DNA of 64,000 nucleotides from Candidatus Argoarchaeum ethanivorans (GTDB lineage Archaea; Halobacteriota; Methanosarcinia; Methanosarcinales; EX4572-44): NCBI GenBank assembly GCA_004193545.1, contig RPGO01000040.1, positions 1 to 64,000 of the forward strand, read 5' to 3'. Shown piece by piece: positions 54,152 to 64,000 of this stretch (position 1 is its first letter; each line of letters starts with the position of its first letter). The notes under the pieces were generated by a model. It saw only the letters and a program-made list of their open reading frames with translations, ran no database searches and was not told where the DNA came from. The position numbers and the translations under genes were made by a program.

Positions 54152-55096
54152 TTATTTCCAGATTTCTCCTATCAGAGTTCTGGTTGCTTTTCTAACTGAT
54201 TCATCCGATGTATTCCCTGGATTCCAGCCGAGTTTTTTGATTTTTTCAATCGATAGTAAAAAGCATGGAACATCGCCAATCCAGCCACGTTTCCCACCGC
54301 TGTAGGTAAAAGTTACATTGTCAAGTTTAAGTTCTTCTGTAACGATTTTTGCAATGGTATTAACCTGTGTCTGGTCTTCCGCTCCAATATTGAAAGTATT
54401 TATCCGTTCATCCGTATGGGTAATCACATGAAGCATTGCATCGACACATTCTTCCACGAGAAGGTAGGATTTTCTCTGTTTGCCGTCCCCTAATATTTCA
54501 AGTTCATCCCTGTTCTCTTTTAGTTTTTGTATGAAATCGTAGATGATGCCGTGTGTACTCCTTCTCCCGATAATGTTTGCGAATCGAAAAATCCATGCCT
54601 GCATACCAAAACTCCCGGAGTATGCACTTATCAATGCTTCTGCTGCAAGTTTTGATGCACCATAGATTGATATAGGCAGCATTTGCCCGTAGTCTTCGGG
54701 TGTTGGTATGTCTGTTGCCTCGCCGTAGACCGTGGAAGACGAAGTAAAAGCAATTTTTTTAATGTCGTGCTGTCTCATTGCTTCGAGCACATTATAAGTT
54801 GCGAGGATGCCCTGTTCAATATCCACTCTTGTATTAGCAGTGCTTTTACGTATGTCCGGATTGGCTGAAAGATGGAATACGAAATCATGACCTTTAATCG
54901 ATTCATTCAGGGTTGCAGTGTCAAGAAGGTCGGCATTTACCAGTTTGAAGGTTGAAGTGTTCAGATGGTGTGCAATAAATTCACTTCTTCCTGATATAAA
55001 ATTGTCATACACTGTCACACTGTGTCCATCGCTGAGCAGTCGGTCTGTTAAATGACTGCCAATAAACCCTGCGCCGCCTGTACTAAATATTTTCAT
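54152..55096 (-). CDS. NAD-dependent nucleotide-sugar epimerase/dehydratase
   Basis: Extended SDR of 314 residues. The NAD motif is STGGAGFIGSHLTDRLL at the N-terminus; SSSTVYG and the catalytic SIYGASKLAAE (Tyr, Lys near residue 145) follow. It fits UDP-glucose 4-epimerase/GalE-like enzymes of surface glycan synthesis, but C4-epimerase against dehydratase cannot be settled from sequence. It follows the LarA-like gene by 10 bases on the same strand. Confidence 0.88.
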   Translation of the reverse strand: MKIFSTGGAGFIGSHLTDRLLSDGHSVTVYDNFISGRSEFIAHHLNTSTFKLVNADLLDTATLNESIKGHDFVFHLSANPDIRKSTANTRVDIEQGILATYNVLEAMRQHDIKKIAFTSSSTVYGEATDIPTPEDYGQMLPISIYGASKLAAEALISAYSGSFGMQAWIFRFANIIGRRSTHGIIYDFIQKLKENRDELEILGDGKQRKSYLLVEECVDAMLHVITHTDERINTFNIGAEDQTQVNTIAKIVTEELKLDNVTFTYSGGKRGWIGDVPCFLLSIEKIKKLGWNPGNTSDESVRKATRTLIGEIWK

Positions 55097-55106
55097 AATG
55101 TATCGC

Positions 55107-56342
55107 CTAAATATTATTTTTTGTTAATAATGTAATATTTCCATAAGGTACCACCAACACGCGTGGTCTTGTTCTATTCTTCATTGCAGCATTAATAGCT
55201 TTCTGTAACGTCGAAGCGTGTTTGAAATAAGCTCTTTCTGCAAAAGTACTGCCGTTATTCGAGATCAGGTATAACTCCTTCTCAAGCGCAAGTTTTCCGA
55301 TCAATGCTGCTTTGTGGCCACCCATGACAAAACCTTTCTGCAAGCGTGTGATTGCATCCTGTGGTGTTCTGCATTCGTTAATCCATGTTTCAAATACACG
55401 GTTTCCATACCCTTCCTTGCATGTTGCAGCAAGGATGATCGCACCACCATCCTTACTTGCGTTTTTCACGTTTTCCAGTGCCTTGTGTGCTTGAAAGAGG
55501 TTAATATCCTTTGGCATGCCACCTGCTGAGACGATTACAACATCTGCTGGTTCAACCGGTATTTTGTATAGTTTATCAACCATTTGAGTACCATTTCTAT
55601 GAGCTTTGATGGCGTCTCCCGCCACTGCATGTATGACGTTCTTGTTAGAGTCAAGTACGACATCATAGATGAAATCAATCCCTGCAATTCTTCCTGCTTC
55701 ATCGATGTCGCGCCGCAGTGCTCCATCAATATTGCCTGCATAAGATGTTTTATCGAGCATTAGGCTGTGGTTTTTAATGATGGAACGCTCTGAACTCACA
55801 CCTGGCAGCAGTGCTTTTGATCCACCGGTATAGCCTGCATAGTAATGGAATTCAATGTTTCCTGTGCAGATTATTCTGTCACATTCAGCAACTTTTGAAA
55901 ATATTTCAACTGGTGTGCCCTGTTTTGTATCTTTGAGATATGTGCAGTTGTCAAGCTCATGCTCCAGATGGGGCGCTTGATAATAATAGTCTGCAAGGAT
56001 GTGTTTTTTTTCAGATTCACTCATCAATCGATGAAGTCCAAGCCCAAAAATAATACGTGTGCGAGATTTAACACCGGCATGTTCAAGTTCAGTGAACAGG
56101 TGTAAAAGGAGTTTCTTTGTAGGGACTGGGCGCGTGATATCGCTTACCAGTATAGCTACAGACTCATCGCTTCCAATGATTTCACCAAGTTGCCTGCTTG
56201 CAATTGGTGAAGAAAGCGCGTTTTTAAGAAGTATATCGCTGTCTATTGTTTTTTTATTGTTTTTTTTAGGCAGTATAATCTGTGCATCATCAGGGACGTC
56301 TCCAGTGATTATACTCTTGCCCATTGGAAGAGAGATTCTCAT
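55107..56342 (-). CDS. LarA-family nickel-pincer racemase/epimerase
   Basis: A 411-residue protein of the lactate racemase (LarA) family. Key family residues appear as the His in FGLGLHRLMSE (near residue 102), the His in LEHELDNCTYL and the Lys in YTGGSKALLPGVSS, which in LarA binds the pyridinium nickel-pincer cofactor. LarA homologues act on several 2-hydroxy acids and sugars acids, so lactate is not certain. No larB, larC or larE gene, needed to make the cofactor, is in the window. Co-transcription with the sugar epimerase hints at a carbohydrate-linked substrate. Confidence 0.82.
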   Translation of the reverse strand: MRISLPMGKSIITGDVPDDAQIILPKKNNKKTIDSDILLKNALSSPIASRQLGEIIGSDESVAILVSDITRPVPTKKLLLHLFTELEHAGVKSRTRIIFGLGLHRLMSESEKKHILADYYYQAPHLEHELDNCTYLKDTKQGTPVEIFSKVAECDRIICTGNIEFHYYAGYTGGSKALLPGVSSERSIIKNHSLMLDKTSYAGNIDGALRRDIDEAGRIAGIDFIYDVVLDSNKNVIHAVAGDAIKAHRNGTQMVDKLYKIPVEPADVVIVSAGGMPKDINLFQAHKALENVKNASKDGGAIILAATCKEGYGNRVFETWINECRTPQDAITRLQKGFVMGGHKAALIGKLALEKELYLISNNGSTFAERAYFKHASTLQKAINAAMKNRTRPRVLVVPYGNITLLTKNNI

Positions 56343-56368
56343 TATATCATTCTAACAAGTTTTATACC

Positions 56369-56390
56369 CTGCAAAGCTTTTGCTTTGCAG
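56369..56390. repeat. Perfect hairpin upstream of larA-like gene
   Basis: CTGCAAAGC-TTTT-GCTTTGCAG, nearly the same as the hairpin coded in the end of the helicase gene at 39610-39631. It lies about 27 bases upstream of the LarA-like start. The rest of 56391-56765 shows no gene. Confidence 0.6.
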
Positions 56391-56765
56391 AGACAACGAA
56401 TTACTCATTTATCATTTTACCAAGTTTTATACTTTGCATTTTTCACAAACTTTGCATTGATCCTCTCTTTTCAGCGCCTCTATTATCGGATTTATCCAAT
56501 TCTCTTTTATTTGTATTCCGTTTTTATTGTATATATAGGCTATCTCCCAATCCAATTCAGGTGAATACACAAATCAACACAATAATATGACAAATATACA
56601 AAAAAAACTTGAAATCCATGAGACCCTCTCATCTCAAAAGCAAATTCCACAACCAAAGGTACAATCTAACTTTCTCCCCATTTTACCCCATAGAACTGTC
56701 AGATTATGTGAAATGCATACTAAATTAAACTCATTTTCATTTTCTACTCCTGGTTAAGAACTCTC

Positions 56766-57945
56766 TCAATCAAATTCTTGTATTTCCAAATGGCCAAATC
56801 CACAGTTTCCTTGCGTTTTTTTATATTCTTCCTTTCCCTCCTCTGACCGCATTTTATCTGCCATCCACAATCGTTCAGCCTCATATTCATCACTCGTGAT
56901 CTGTTTCATTTTTCCTTTCCCTGCACTAATCCATTCTAAATAGACACTCCTCACAATTTGCCCCGTAATATTTATACTGTATCTTGCCATTGTATTCATA
57001 CTCCCCTTTTTGATCAAAACCTCCTCATTAGGACAGATAAAACAATCTCTTTTTTCATCATACTCAAATTTATTCTTCGAATACGGATTGTTTTTCTGTT
57101 TCTTACCTTTCATTTGTCTTGTGTAACATCATTTGCAACTATTATCCCGGAATCATGATCCACAGTTATTTGTGGATTGTATGACAACTCATTTCGCTTC
57201 TTCTTACTCTCCATAAATTGTGATTCAGGATCAGTAATACTGACAGATTTCTGGCCGCTTATTTCAATCTCCTCTTCAGCCTTTTTGATTTTTTCTTCAA
57301 TCTTCTTTTTTTGATTTTCATCACCGGTTGTATGTGCTTCTATAATCGTTTTAGCAGCACGCTTCAATCTTTTGCCCCGGGATTGCTCGATTTCTTCTAT
57401 TTTTTTGCGTATTTTTTCTTTAGTATCAAGTTCTGGTGGAAGTTCATCACCTCTCTTATCTCCATATATCTTATCTTTTTCTTCGTCTATCTTGATTCCT
57501 TTTTCTATGATGTCCTGTAGTCTCTTCAGTTGTTCTTCGCTCAGACTATTATTGTTTGATGCATTTGCTTTTATTTTGGTCCCATCGACTATCAGCTCTT
57601 TATTGTCTTTTCTGAAGTTGCAGATTGTTCTGAAATTTGGTTTTTCATTTCCTGTAAGGTACATGTAAATAACATTTTCATGTGCTAATTTATCAATCTT
57701 TCTTGAGGACCAGACACCATCAATAGCAGCTTGTACTAATAATCTCAGTAGCATCTGCCTTGGGTATGCCGGATTGCCTGGTTGTGATTTGAATTTTTCT
57801 TCTGCTTTACTAACATCTATACAGGCAATTATTGTTACAATTAGATTGCAAATGTGATTTTTGGGTATAAAATCATTAATATATGGAGGAAATAACCATG
57901 TTTGTCCAATTTTATCTTCTCGTATTGCTATTTTGTTAAATCGCC
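56766..57945 (-). pseudogene. IS1182-family transposase, internally deleted
   Basis: Segments of an IS1182 transposase in order: GQTWLFPPYINDFIPKNHIC (no start), ARQ-type PRQMLLRLLVQAA, ENVIYMYLTGNEKPNFRTIC, VDGTKIKANASNNNSLSEEQ, ITDPESQFMESKKKR, ITVDHDSGIIVANDVTQ and the Cys-containing tail KRDCFICPNEEVL. The text jumps from FRKDNKELI to VDGTK where about 30 residues are normally present, and a second deletion lies at 57110-57113. It is not functional. Confidence 0.8.
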
Positions 57946-58035
57946 TAAAATATCATGATAAAACTACGATTGTAGTTATTTAACTAATGATACATAAATT
58001 AAACGATTTATTATTATGTAATGAGGTTTTGAAGT

Positions 58036-58602
58036 TGATTATTTGGATACAAAAGAAAAAAGACTGGTTTTTACAAGCGGATTTGTTGGTGGCTAGATAA
58101 TTGTTGGACAGCCTCGATAAGATAGAGATATTCACTGATGGAAACACCGACTACATTTATGTCTTATCTGATTACTATGCTGAGGCTTGTATCGACTATG
58201 GCCAGCTTATAAAGATTAGAGATGGTGGAACAGGTTGTTGATAAAAAGAAACGAATTATCTATGGCAATTCAGATCTTACAGATATAGAAACTGCAGATG
58301 TCGAGAGTTTCAATGGAATATTACGAGAAAGAATCGGCAGATTGGTGCGAAAGACAAAATGTTTCTCGAAATATAAACGAAGACTGGAGTATGCAATAGA
58401 ATTATTCCAGTTCTACCGGGATTTTATAAATGAATTTAAAAGCGGAACAACGCCTGCAATGTTAGAAGGATTAACAGACCATATATGGGATGGAATGAAT
58501 TTTTTTATTTCTCAGTCAAATTGCGACGGCACACCCCGCCGCAGAGCAGTGGGGCATGTTCCGTGCCGTCGCTTTGTTATCCAGTCTTATTCAAAAATCT
58601 AA
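58036..58602 (+). pseudogene. IS1-family transposase C-terminal half, frameshifted
   Basis: IWIQKKKDWFLQADLLVAR-stop, LDSLDKIEIFTDGNTDYIYV and, in another frame, GNSDLTDIETADVESFNGIL to RLEYAIELFQFYRDFINEF form the DDE domain of an archaeal IS1-type transposase. There is one in-frame stop and one frameshift (about 58220). A GC-rich palindrome CGACGGCAC...GTGCCGTCG (58526-58572) follows, and GGACACTACC at 58685-58694 matches the inverted element end at 60475. Confidence 0.75.
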
Positions 58603-58876
58603 AAGTTCCATCTGACTATACTCCTCTTTGTCCCAACCGCAGCAGAGCTGCGGGGTATAATAATTAAATTAAATAATCTTAACTGGGACACTACCGTTTT
58701 GTAGCCTATGAAACCCATAATGTCAAGATATATGCACTGATTTGGACTTACAAAATCCAACCCCAAAATGACGCTATAGATATAACGATATGAACCACAA
58801 GATTATCCTGAATATTTTTTCATTCTCAATTCTTCGTGTCTTGGGATTCATAAGAGCCTACACAAACTCTCAAGAT

Positions 58877-59503
58877 TCAGTTTGACTTACCATATTTAGA
58901 CACTGTTTTCCAGCTCTTGCGCACAAAGGAAGGAAACTCCTTGTGAGTGTGTATCCAATCTTCAAGGAATCTTTTTGTTTTAGGATCTGACGGATAACCG
59001 CTGCCAATCGACAAGCCCATTTTCATGCTCAATTCTTTTACCAGAGCGTCTCGCTTTACCTTTGCAATGATGGATGCAGCAGACACGACAGGATATTTCT
59101 GATCTGCGTGATGCTCTGAGATCATCTCTATCTTGTGTCCATATTTCTCACCAACCAACCTACCGAACCGCTCTGGTTTGACATCGGCAGCATCAAGGTA
59201 TGCAAACTCTGGTTTTAGTTCTTTGAGCACCTTTGCAAAGCATATTACCATTACCTCATTCATGGTTATTACCTTGCGAAATTCATCTATCTGTGCTGCA
59301 CTTACTTCAAGCACAAATGTCTTATCTGCTATATTTCTAATCTGTTCTGATAATCTTTCACGCTTCTTTGGGGTGAGCTTTTTTGAATCGTCTACACCAA
59401 GCTTTTTTAACCGCCCCACATCTGTTGTCAGTACGCCGCCAACACACATAGGTCCAATAACCGGCCCCTTGCCTGCCTCATCCACACCCGCGATTAGTGT
59501 CAT
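58877..59503 (-). CDS. rnhB: Ribonuclease HII
   Basis: Cleaves RNA in RNA-DNA hybrids and excises misincorporated ribonucleotides. The first catalytic Asp-Glu is in GVDEAGKGPVIGPM, the third in FAYLDAADV (near residue 98) and the fourth region is QKYPVVSAASIIAKVKRD. Length (208 aa) is normal. It follows the kinase gene by 18 bases on the same strand. Confidence 0.94.
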   Translation of the reverse strand: MTLIAGVDEAGKGPVIGPMCVGGVLTTDVGRLKKLGVDDSKKLTPKKRERLSEQIRNIADKTFVLEVSAAQIDEFRKVITMNEVMVICFAKVLKELKPEFAYLDAADVKPERFGRLVGEKYGHKIEMISEHHADQKYPVVSAASIIAKVKRDALVKELSMKMGLSIGSGYPSDPKTKRFLEDWIHTHKEFPSFVRKSWKTVSKYGKSN

Positions 59504-59521
59504 CCAGTCACCTATTTATCC

Positions 59522-60139
59522 TTAGCAGTTTTTGATTAATGTTCCGCCGCGATCCTGTTCAATAGCTGTAATAATTGGTTCAGCACATAATCCACAGACC
59601 ACGCGGCAGGTAAGACCATTTGTTAAAAGAAAACCTGGGAGGGCACGGTCAACACAGGTGTCAAGACCTGGAAGCTTTGAAGCACATATCTCCTCAACGA
59701 CCGCTTCCTTAATATATATACCCTGCACATCAGTAGCTTTAATAAAATTAGATTTATATTCGTTGGCAATCCAGGCAGCAATAGTATCACCAGTTACATC
59801 CCAGCTGTGTTGTTCCATACGATCTTCCATGCAAAATAGGTGGTACGGTAAAAGCACAAACACACCACTACCGTTGGGTTTTCCCCTCACCGAACTGGCA
59901 CCTGTCCTGTCACACAATAGCAAACCATATTGTTCCATTGCAAGCAGAGCCATCCAGTGTGATGCATCAGACGAGAGGTGCATACGTGCATCCACGTTTC
60001 TTACCATATCAGCAAAAATGCCGCCTCCAGGCACAAGAAGAATACACTGGTTGCTCCTGTCTGCATAGTCTGCAAGATCGCTAACCACATCCCTTGCACA
60101 ATCGATCAGACTTCCACCAAACTTCACAACAAACATCAA
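59522..60139 (-). CDS. mfnE: Amino-acid-kinase-fold enzyme, probable methanofuran kinase MfnE
   Basis: A 205-residue kinase of the aspartate/glutamate/uridylate kinase fold, beginning FVVKFGGSLID with the nucleotide-binding LVPGGGIFADMVR, GDTIAAWIA and the Asp-containing KATDVQGIY. It is the size of MfnE, which phosphorylates (5-aminomethyl)furan-3-ylmethyl phosphate for methanofuran, the C1 carrier of methanogens. The sequence alone does not exclude another small-molecule kinase of the family. Co-transcribed with rnhB. Confidence 0.68.
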   Translation of the reverse strand: MMFVVKFGGSLIDCARDVVSDLADYADRSNQCILLVPGGGIFADMVRNVDARMHLSSDASHWMALLAMEQYGLLLCDRTGASSVRGKPNGSGVFVLLPYHLFCMEDRMEQHSWDVTGDTIAAWIANEYKSNFIKATDVQGIYIKEAVVEEICASKLPGLDTCVDRALPGFLLTNGLTCRVVCGLCAEPIITAIEQDRGGTLIKNC

Positions 60140-60210
60140 TACAAATAATGGCGGCCTTCACACAAATACTTTCTTAAATTAGCTGCAACTTGCATGCGAG
60201 TGATTTAAAA

Positions 60211-60284
60211 TGGGCTCGCGGAGATTTGAACTCCGGATCTCCGCCGTGTAAAGGCGATGTCATGACCAACTAGACCACAAGCCC
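60211..60284 (-). tRNA. tRNA-Val (TAC)
   Basis: Acceptor GGGCTTG against CGAGCCC, T-loop GAGTTCAAATCTC and anticodon loop TTTACAC give anticodon TAC. No intron; CCA not encoded. Confidence 0.92.
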
Positions 60285-60476
60285 TACTGTGAGCCCCAAC
60301 CGCACCCTTCATAATGAATTATGAGGAATCCCATTGCTGCAAGCCTAAGCTTTCCACAAGGATTTTTTATCTCCTTTCAATTTAATTAACACTAATTATT
60401 AGTTTCTATCTCTATAAAAGGTTAACTGTTTCAGTTTTAAGAAGCAGTCAAATTAGCTTTTTGACTTAAAATTTGG

Positions 60477-60524
60477 TAGTGTCATAATCTACGATAGTTT
60501 TAGTGTCATAATCTACGATAGTTT
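60477..60524. repeat. 24-bp perfect tandem duplication at an IS1-type end
   Basis: TAGTGTCATAATCTACGATAGTTT occurs twice head to tail (60477-60500 and 60501-60524). GGTAGTGTC at its start resembles the IS1-type end GGTAGTGTCC (inverted) at 58685-58694, so it is probably a duplicated left end of the element that follows. Confidence 0.7.
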
Positions 60525-60562
60525 ATTACATCTCTAAAGATATCCCCTCTTGGTGAATTTAT

Positions 60563-61095
60563 ATGGCACGTCCAAGAGGAGAAATCAATGTTGTTTGTCA
60601 GAATCCTAGATGTCGTTACTATCTAAAAGTGAAGGGAAAGGACATTATCAAAAGCGGAAGGTATCGTACTGGTCACCAGAGGTATTACTGTAAACACTGT
60701 AAAACCTGTTTCATGGAAACTGAAGGTACACCTCTCTACAGAAAACGATTATCTGAGGATGAAATAATCAATATATGCAAGCATCTGGTAGATAAGAACT
60801 GGATGCGGAGTATCGAACGAATCACTGGTCATCACCGGGATACTATTGGCAGATTGTTAGAGGATATGGCAGAACATGCAAAGAACAGATGAACGACTAT
60901 CTCATAAAAAATACAGAACCTGACTCCATTTGAGTGTGATGAGTTATGGGGCATAGTAAAAAAAAACAAAAGAAAGTTGAATCCAGCTTGAAGTTCAGAT
61001 CGGGCTAGAAGAGTGAGAGTCATAAGGATCTACACGTGCATAAAACGAAATACATACGGTATTTTTGATTTACCCATCTTTACATATGATCAAAT
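60563..61095 (+). pseudogene. IS1-family transposase, N-terminal part and decayed continuation
   Basis: A 109-residue frame (60563-60892) starts MARPRGEINVVCQNPRCRYY and has two Cys pairs (CQNPRC and CKHCKTC) of the zinc-ribbon plus an HTH (SIERITGHHRDTIGRLL), the InsA-like part of IS1 elements. The continuation in other frames (MNDYLIKNTE, LTPFECDELWGIVKKNKRKL) shows the start of the DDE part but is broken by frameshifts and a stop. Confidence 0.75.
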
Positions 61096-61209
61096 AGAAA
61101 CGGACTCCATTTCGCCAGTGAGTTACTAACACCGAATCCTCTAGTAATTTCCTTTTATCACTCTCATTTTTTTCCATTCTAATCCATGGTGATGATAGCT
61201 ATCGCTAAG

Positions 61210-62215
61210 CCATCACCTCCTGAAGCGTTTGATCGTGAAGAGATAATAAAGATTAAATGCAAACGCGGTGAATATCATCTTCGGCAGCCCTTGCAGCAGT
61301 CGTTGCCCGTACATGACCTGAGTTGAATACTATCACAGCGTGCGATTAAGCTCGCCAGGTGATCTTTTCCTGCTTATCCGCTTGTTTCCGCCAGTTCTTC
61401 TTTGATATTTGGGGGATGCCCTCCCTAAGGTAGCCGTTTAATCAATATCCACTTATCCTTTGTTGAGACACCGAATTTAGCCTTTATCCCGATCCTTCAC
61501 TTCCTCTTTTGAGGTGATCCACCTGTATGAATCATGGAGGGATGCGGTCGTTGTCTTGATAATCCTGATAAAGCCATGCTCTGTATTATTGTCCATTTTA
61601 GAGTGAAGTTTGTATCCAAAATAGGATTTTTCTGTTGTTCTTTTTTGCCCATGTGCCATCTTTTACTTCGTCTTGTCTTTGCTTCATCTCTTGGTTTATC
61701 CGCCTTTATGTGGCCAGGATCGCCGCGGTAGTCGAGGTTGCGCATCCCTGGATTACGCCACCTTCTTCCCTCAATCTATGGGTATCGAGCTGTCTCTGGA
61801 ATTCTTCCCTTATTTCTTTTATCTTTACCTATTTCGATCAATCTATCCCTGAATCTCTATACGGTTGAAATCGGGGGATATTATCAGAAATCAAGAGGTT
61901 GCGAAATCCTGTCACAATCGCCTGACGCTCCAAGTTCAGGGATGCGGGACCATTACCACTGCTGGGCACCAGCATTTTTTATCATAACCTCATCCCGTAT
62001 TGGTCTGCCCTTTCCATTCTCTGGTCATGTTCCTGTACATCCAGCTACATTGCGGGATGGAAACACCCAGAATCCTATCGAGAATCTACTTGGTACCGGA
62101 AACATCACCGAGACGTTTAACCCTTTTCGTATTCTTCACTCAATGAAAAATCGATCAAAAGAGACTTCTATATGTATTATATTAGCAAAAATGTTTTTTT
62201 CCTATTGCCTTTTTG
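61210..62215 (-). pseudogene. IS5-family transposase, heavily frameshifted
   Basis: Pieces in different minus-strand frames match an IS5-type transposase: EFQRQLDTHRLREEGGVIQG, KSYFGYKLHSKMDNNTEHGF, then ITSKEEVKDRDKG, and a C-terminal PKMIFTAFAFNLYYLF. Several frameshifts and stops separate them. The part 61096-61209 has nothing else. Confidence 0.65.
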
Positions 62216-62949
62216 ACTAGAAAAATATTCCAGTGCTGTTGTGTTTGCTTTAGGGTTGAGGGTGGGTTAGGAGTTTTCAAAGTTCTCTTTAGATGTTGTA
62301 CTTTTTAATTGCTAGAAAATACGAATTGAGATCTGCGTTTCCCTTTCAGGACAGCATGGTATTGGCGGTAGATACCGATGGAAATATCAGTTATATTGAG
62401 AATCCTGATAGAAATTCTCCTTTTGGTTTTAACTCCAGAGAACGATCGACGAATGTAATCTAAGGTCTTTATGGTACGAAATATCTGGCTGGGTCAATAG
62501 TCATACAATCACCAGATATGCTGTGCGACCAGAGCCTCTTTTAGGACAAATCGGCTTTTGGCATAACCATTTTGTTTACTTTTACAGATGAAAAAACAAA
62601 ACGAAGATGTCATCAATTTCTATATGATTTTGCAGTTATTATTTCTATATTTCATGGGATATCTATAGAATATCTATATATATATAAAAAGATTATAAAT
62701 AAAAGTCACCCTTTGGGATCAATCGAATAGAAATGATGAAATTTCAAACCAAGAGGATATTTAAATGAAAATTTAAAAAAGTTTTTTCGGAGATACACAG
62801 TCATACCGACAGTTTTAAATACTGTGCCCAAATCTACCCTCTGATGACAGAAATTTTCTAAGTTTTCAAAGAGTCTCACTACAGACTCAGCAAATATTTT
62901 GCTTTAAAAACGTCTCGATATGCCAATTTTTGTTTTCCTAAATAAGACA

Positions 62950-63670
62950 TTGCAATATATGGAACACCACTTCTACGATAAAGATTGGCATTTCAGATAC
63001 GATGTCAGACAATGATTAAACTTGCTGTGATGATGAAGTTTTCAGGCAGCAACCTTACAGGAAGGTTCTTTTGTCGGAAAATTACAAGCTGCTGGGTTTC
63101 AAAAGAAAGACAGGCGGGATAATGCAAATTCCATCAGATTGGTGCAGCTCCATCACTTTGTGGAAATTATCAGTTTAGATTAATTGGAAGGTTGTTAGTC
63201 AGGTATGGAGATGGTTTGTTGAGACTATCAAACTTGCCGATTCAAAGATGCTAAGAAGATTGGATTCAACCCCTTGGGGCTTCCAGGTATTCCACAAGCA
63301 TAGTGATTTCAATCCGCATTATAACTGCAAGATGGATAAGGCTCATATTGCGATGATTGGCATTATCCTGTCTTTATGACATACCAACGGTTTAGCAGGC
63401 GATTTCTCCCCGATTCTAACCTCGCATATAACTGCACGAATGAAGGCTGAAATCGATGAATATCGACTTGACGGCGCGAGATTATGATTCCCTTTTGAAC
63501 CACACTACTATTTGAATTTGGAGTTAAAAGGCTAAACCCTTGATTTTACAGTGATGGGCAGCTGTAATCAACAAGAAGGCGAGTTGGGGAAGATCAACCA
63601 CTGGAGCAAACAAGATGGCCAAAATTTGGAGGATCAAAACACACAACAATCAATAAAGTTAAAATTTCTC
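62950..63670 (+). pseudogene. DDE transposase remnant
   Basis: Plus-strand pieces HFYDKDWHFRYDVRQ, KHSDFNPHYNCKMDKAHI, LAGDFSPILTSHITARMKAE, IDEYRLDGARL and KLKFLYKP follow the order of a DDE transposase common in methanogens, with stops and frameshifts throughout. The stretch 62216-62949 before it is A/T-rich and shows no recognisable gene. Confidence 0.5.
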
Positions 63671-64000
63671 TATAAACCTTAACTCCGCATCAATTGGGGG
63701 AATATGTTCAGCAGAGATTTTCACTCCAGATTCCTTACCTTCTTTTAGGAACCTCGAGTACAGTGTTATGTACTGGGTCTGACTATGATAGACTTGCTGT
63801 GATTTGAACAACAGATCAATCGAAGTGAACTTGTGAGTTGAGGCTCCGCTTTCTTCAGAGCTGCTCAACACAGTGGATATAGAGTGAAAGAAACGCGATG
63901 AATACGTGTCCGAAGACACTCTCATCGTCCTGCAGGTAGAGCTTGTCCGCATTAAGAACCGTCTTGTAAGTGTCAAACATCTTCTCAACCACTTCTCGTT
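63659..64000 (-). pseudogene. C-terminal transposase fragment at window edge
   Basis: Minus-strand frames give EVVEKMFDTYKTVLNADKLY, LQDDESVFGHVFIAFLSLYI, then after a shift HKFTSIDLLFKSQQVYHSQT and LYSRFLKEGK. This is the C-terminal helical end of an IS1634-like transposase, broken by at least one frameshift and continuing beyond the window. Confidence 0.5.

Overview
The window looks like the chromosome of an archaeon from the methanogen / anaerobic methane oxidiser part of the Euryarchaeota. Archaeal markers are ribosomal protein S17e, an archaeal PheT, the tRNA-Ile2 agmatidine synthase TiaS, a DUF460 protein, an XPD/Rad3-type helicase, a probable methanofuran kinase (MfnE) and an AhbC-type radical SAM enzyme of the alternative heme route. 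An MqnC-type futalosine-pathway enzyme, which implies menaquinone, fits ANME-1/Syntrophoarchaeum-like or Archaeoglobus-like lineages better than classical methanogens. The lineage is an inference; no rRNA gene is present.

Layout. 0-0.5 kb: edge of an IS630 element that truncated a short-chain dehydrogenase. 1.2-5.7 kb: mqnC, then the minus-strand run rps17e-dapA-dapB-hisS. 5.9-10.1 kb: a 1321-residue protein with an N-terminal nitrilase-like domain, a STAND-type P-loop NTPase and seven near-identical 41-residue repeats, preceded by a tiny ORF with a strong ribosome binding site. This is the best candidate for an undescribed conflict/defence system. 10.4-14.1 kb: branched-chain amino acid operon (citramalate/isopropylmalate synthase, ilvB, ilvN). 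14.2-19.2 kb: DEAD-box helicase, glycosyltransferase, AhbC, aminotransferase and Lrp regulator, all minus strand. 19.3-26.5 kb: cell-surface locus (decayed beta-helix fragment, lipoprotein, secreted protein, and a large gingipain-like C25 protease with LGFP repeats and an archaeosortase-type tail). A 585-bp internally deleted IS630 splits the protease between its catalytic His and Cys.

26.6-33.5 kb: MFS transporter, surE, thiC, gpmI, pheT. 33.5-35.1 kb: BglII/BstYI-like restriction endonuclease with an amino-methyltransferase. 35.3-42.3 kb: sodium/solute symporter, XPD-like helicase, znuA-znuC-znuB. 42.4-42.8 kb: three tRNA genes among hairpin repeats. 43-48 kb: DUF460, UbiB-like kinase, tiaS. 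48.3-51 kb: a small defence-like island (PH-SHOCT protein, DUF4062 protein, RelE-like toxin with Panacea antitoxin). 51.2-53.9 kb: nested insertion sequences over a restriction-gene remnant, then an integrase fragment. 54.1-56.3 kb: nucleotide-sugar epimerase and LarA-family racemase. 56.7-58.7 kb: decayed IS1182 and IS1 elements. 58.9-60.3 kb: mfnE-rnhB and tRNA-Val. 60.4-64 kb: IS graveyard with no intact gene.

Core metabolism (lysine, branched-chain amino acids, thiamine, glycolysis, heme, quinone, methanofuran) alternates with accessory islands carrying mobile elements, restriction, toxin-antitoxin and STAND genes. Two families of dispersed intergenic sequence (short perfect hairpins and a roughly 70-nt element) recur between genes and are not explained by coding.
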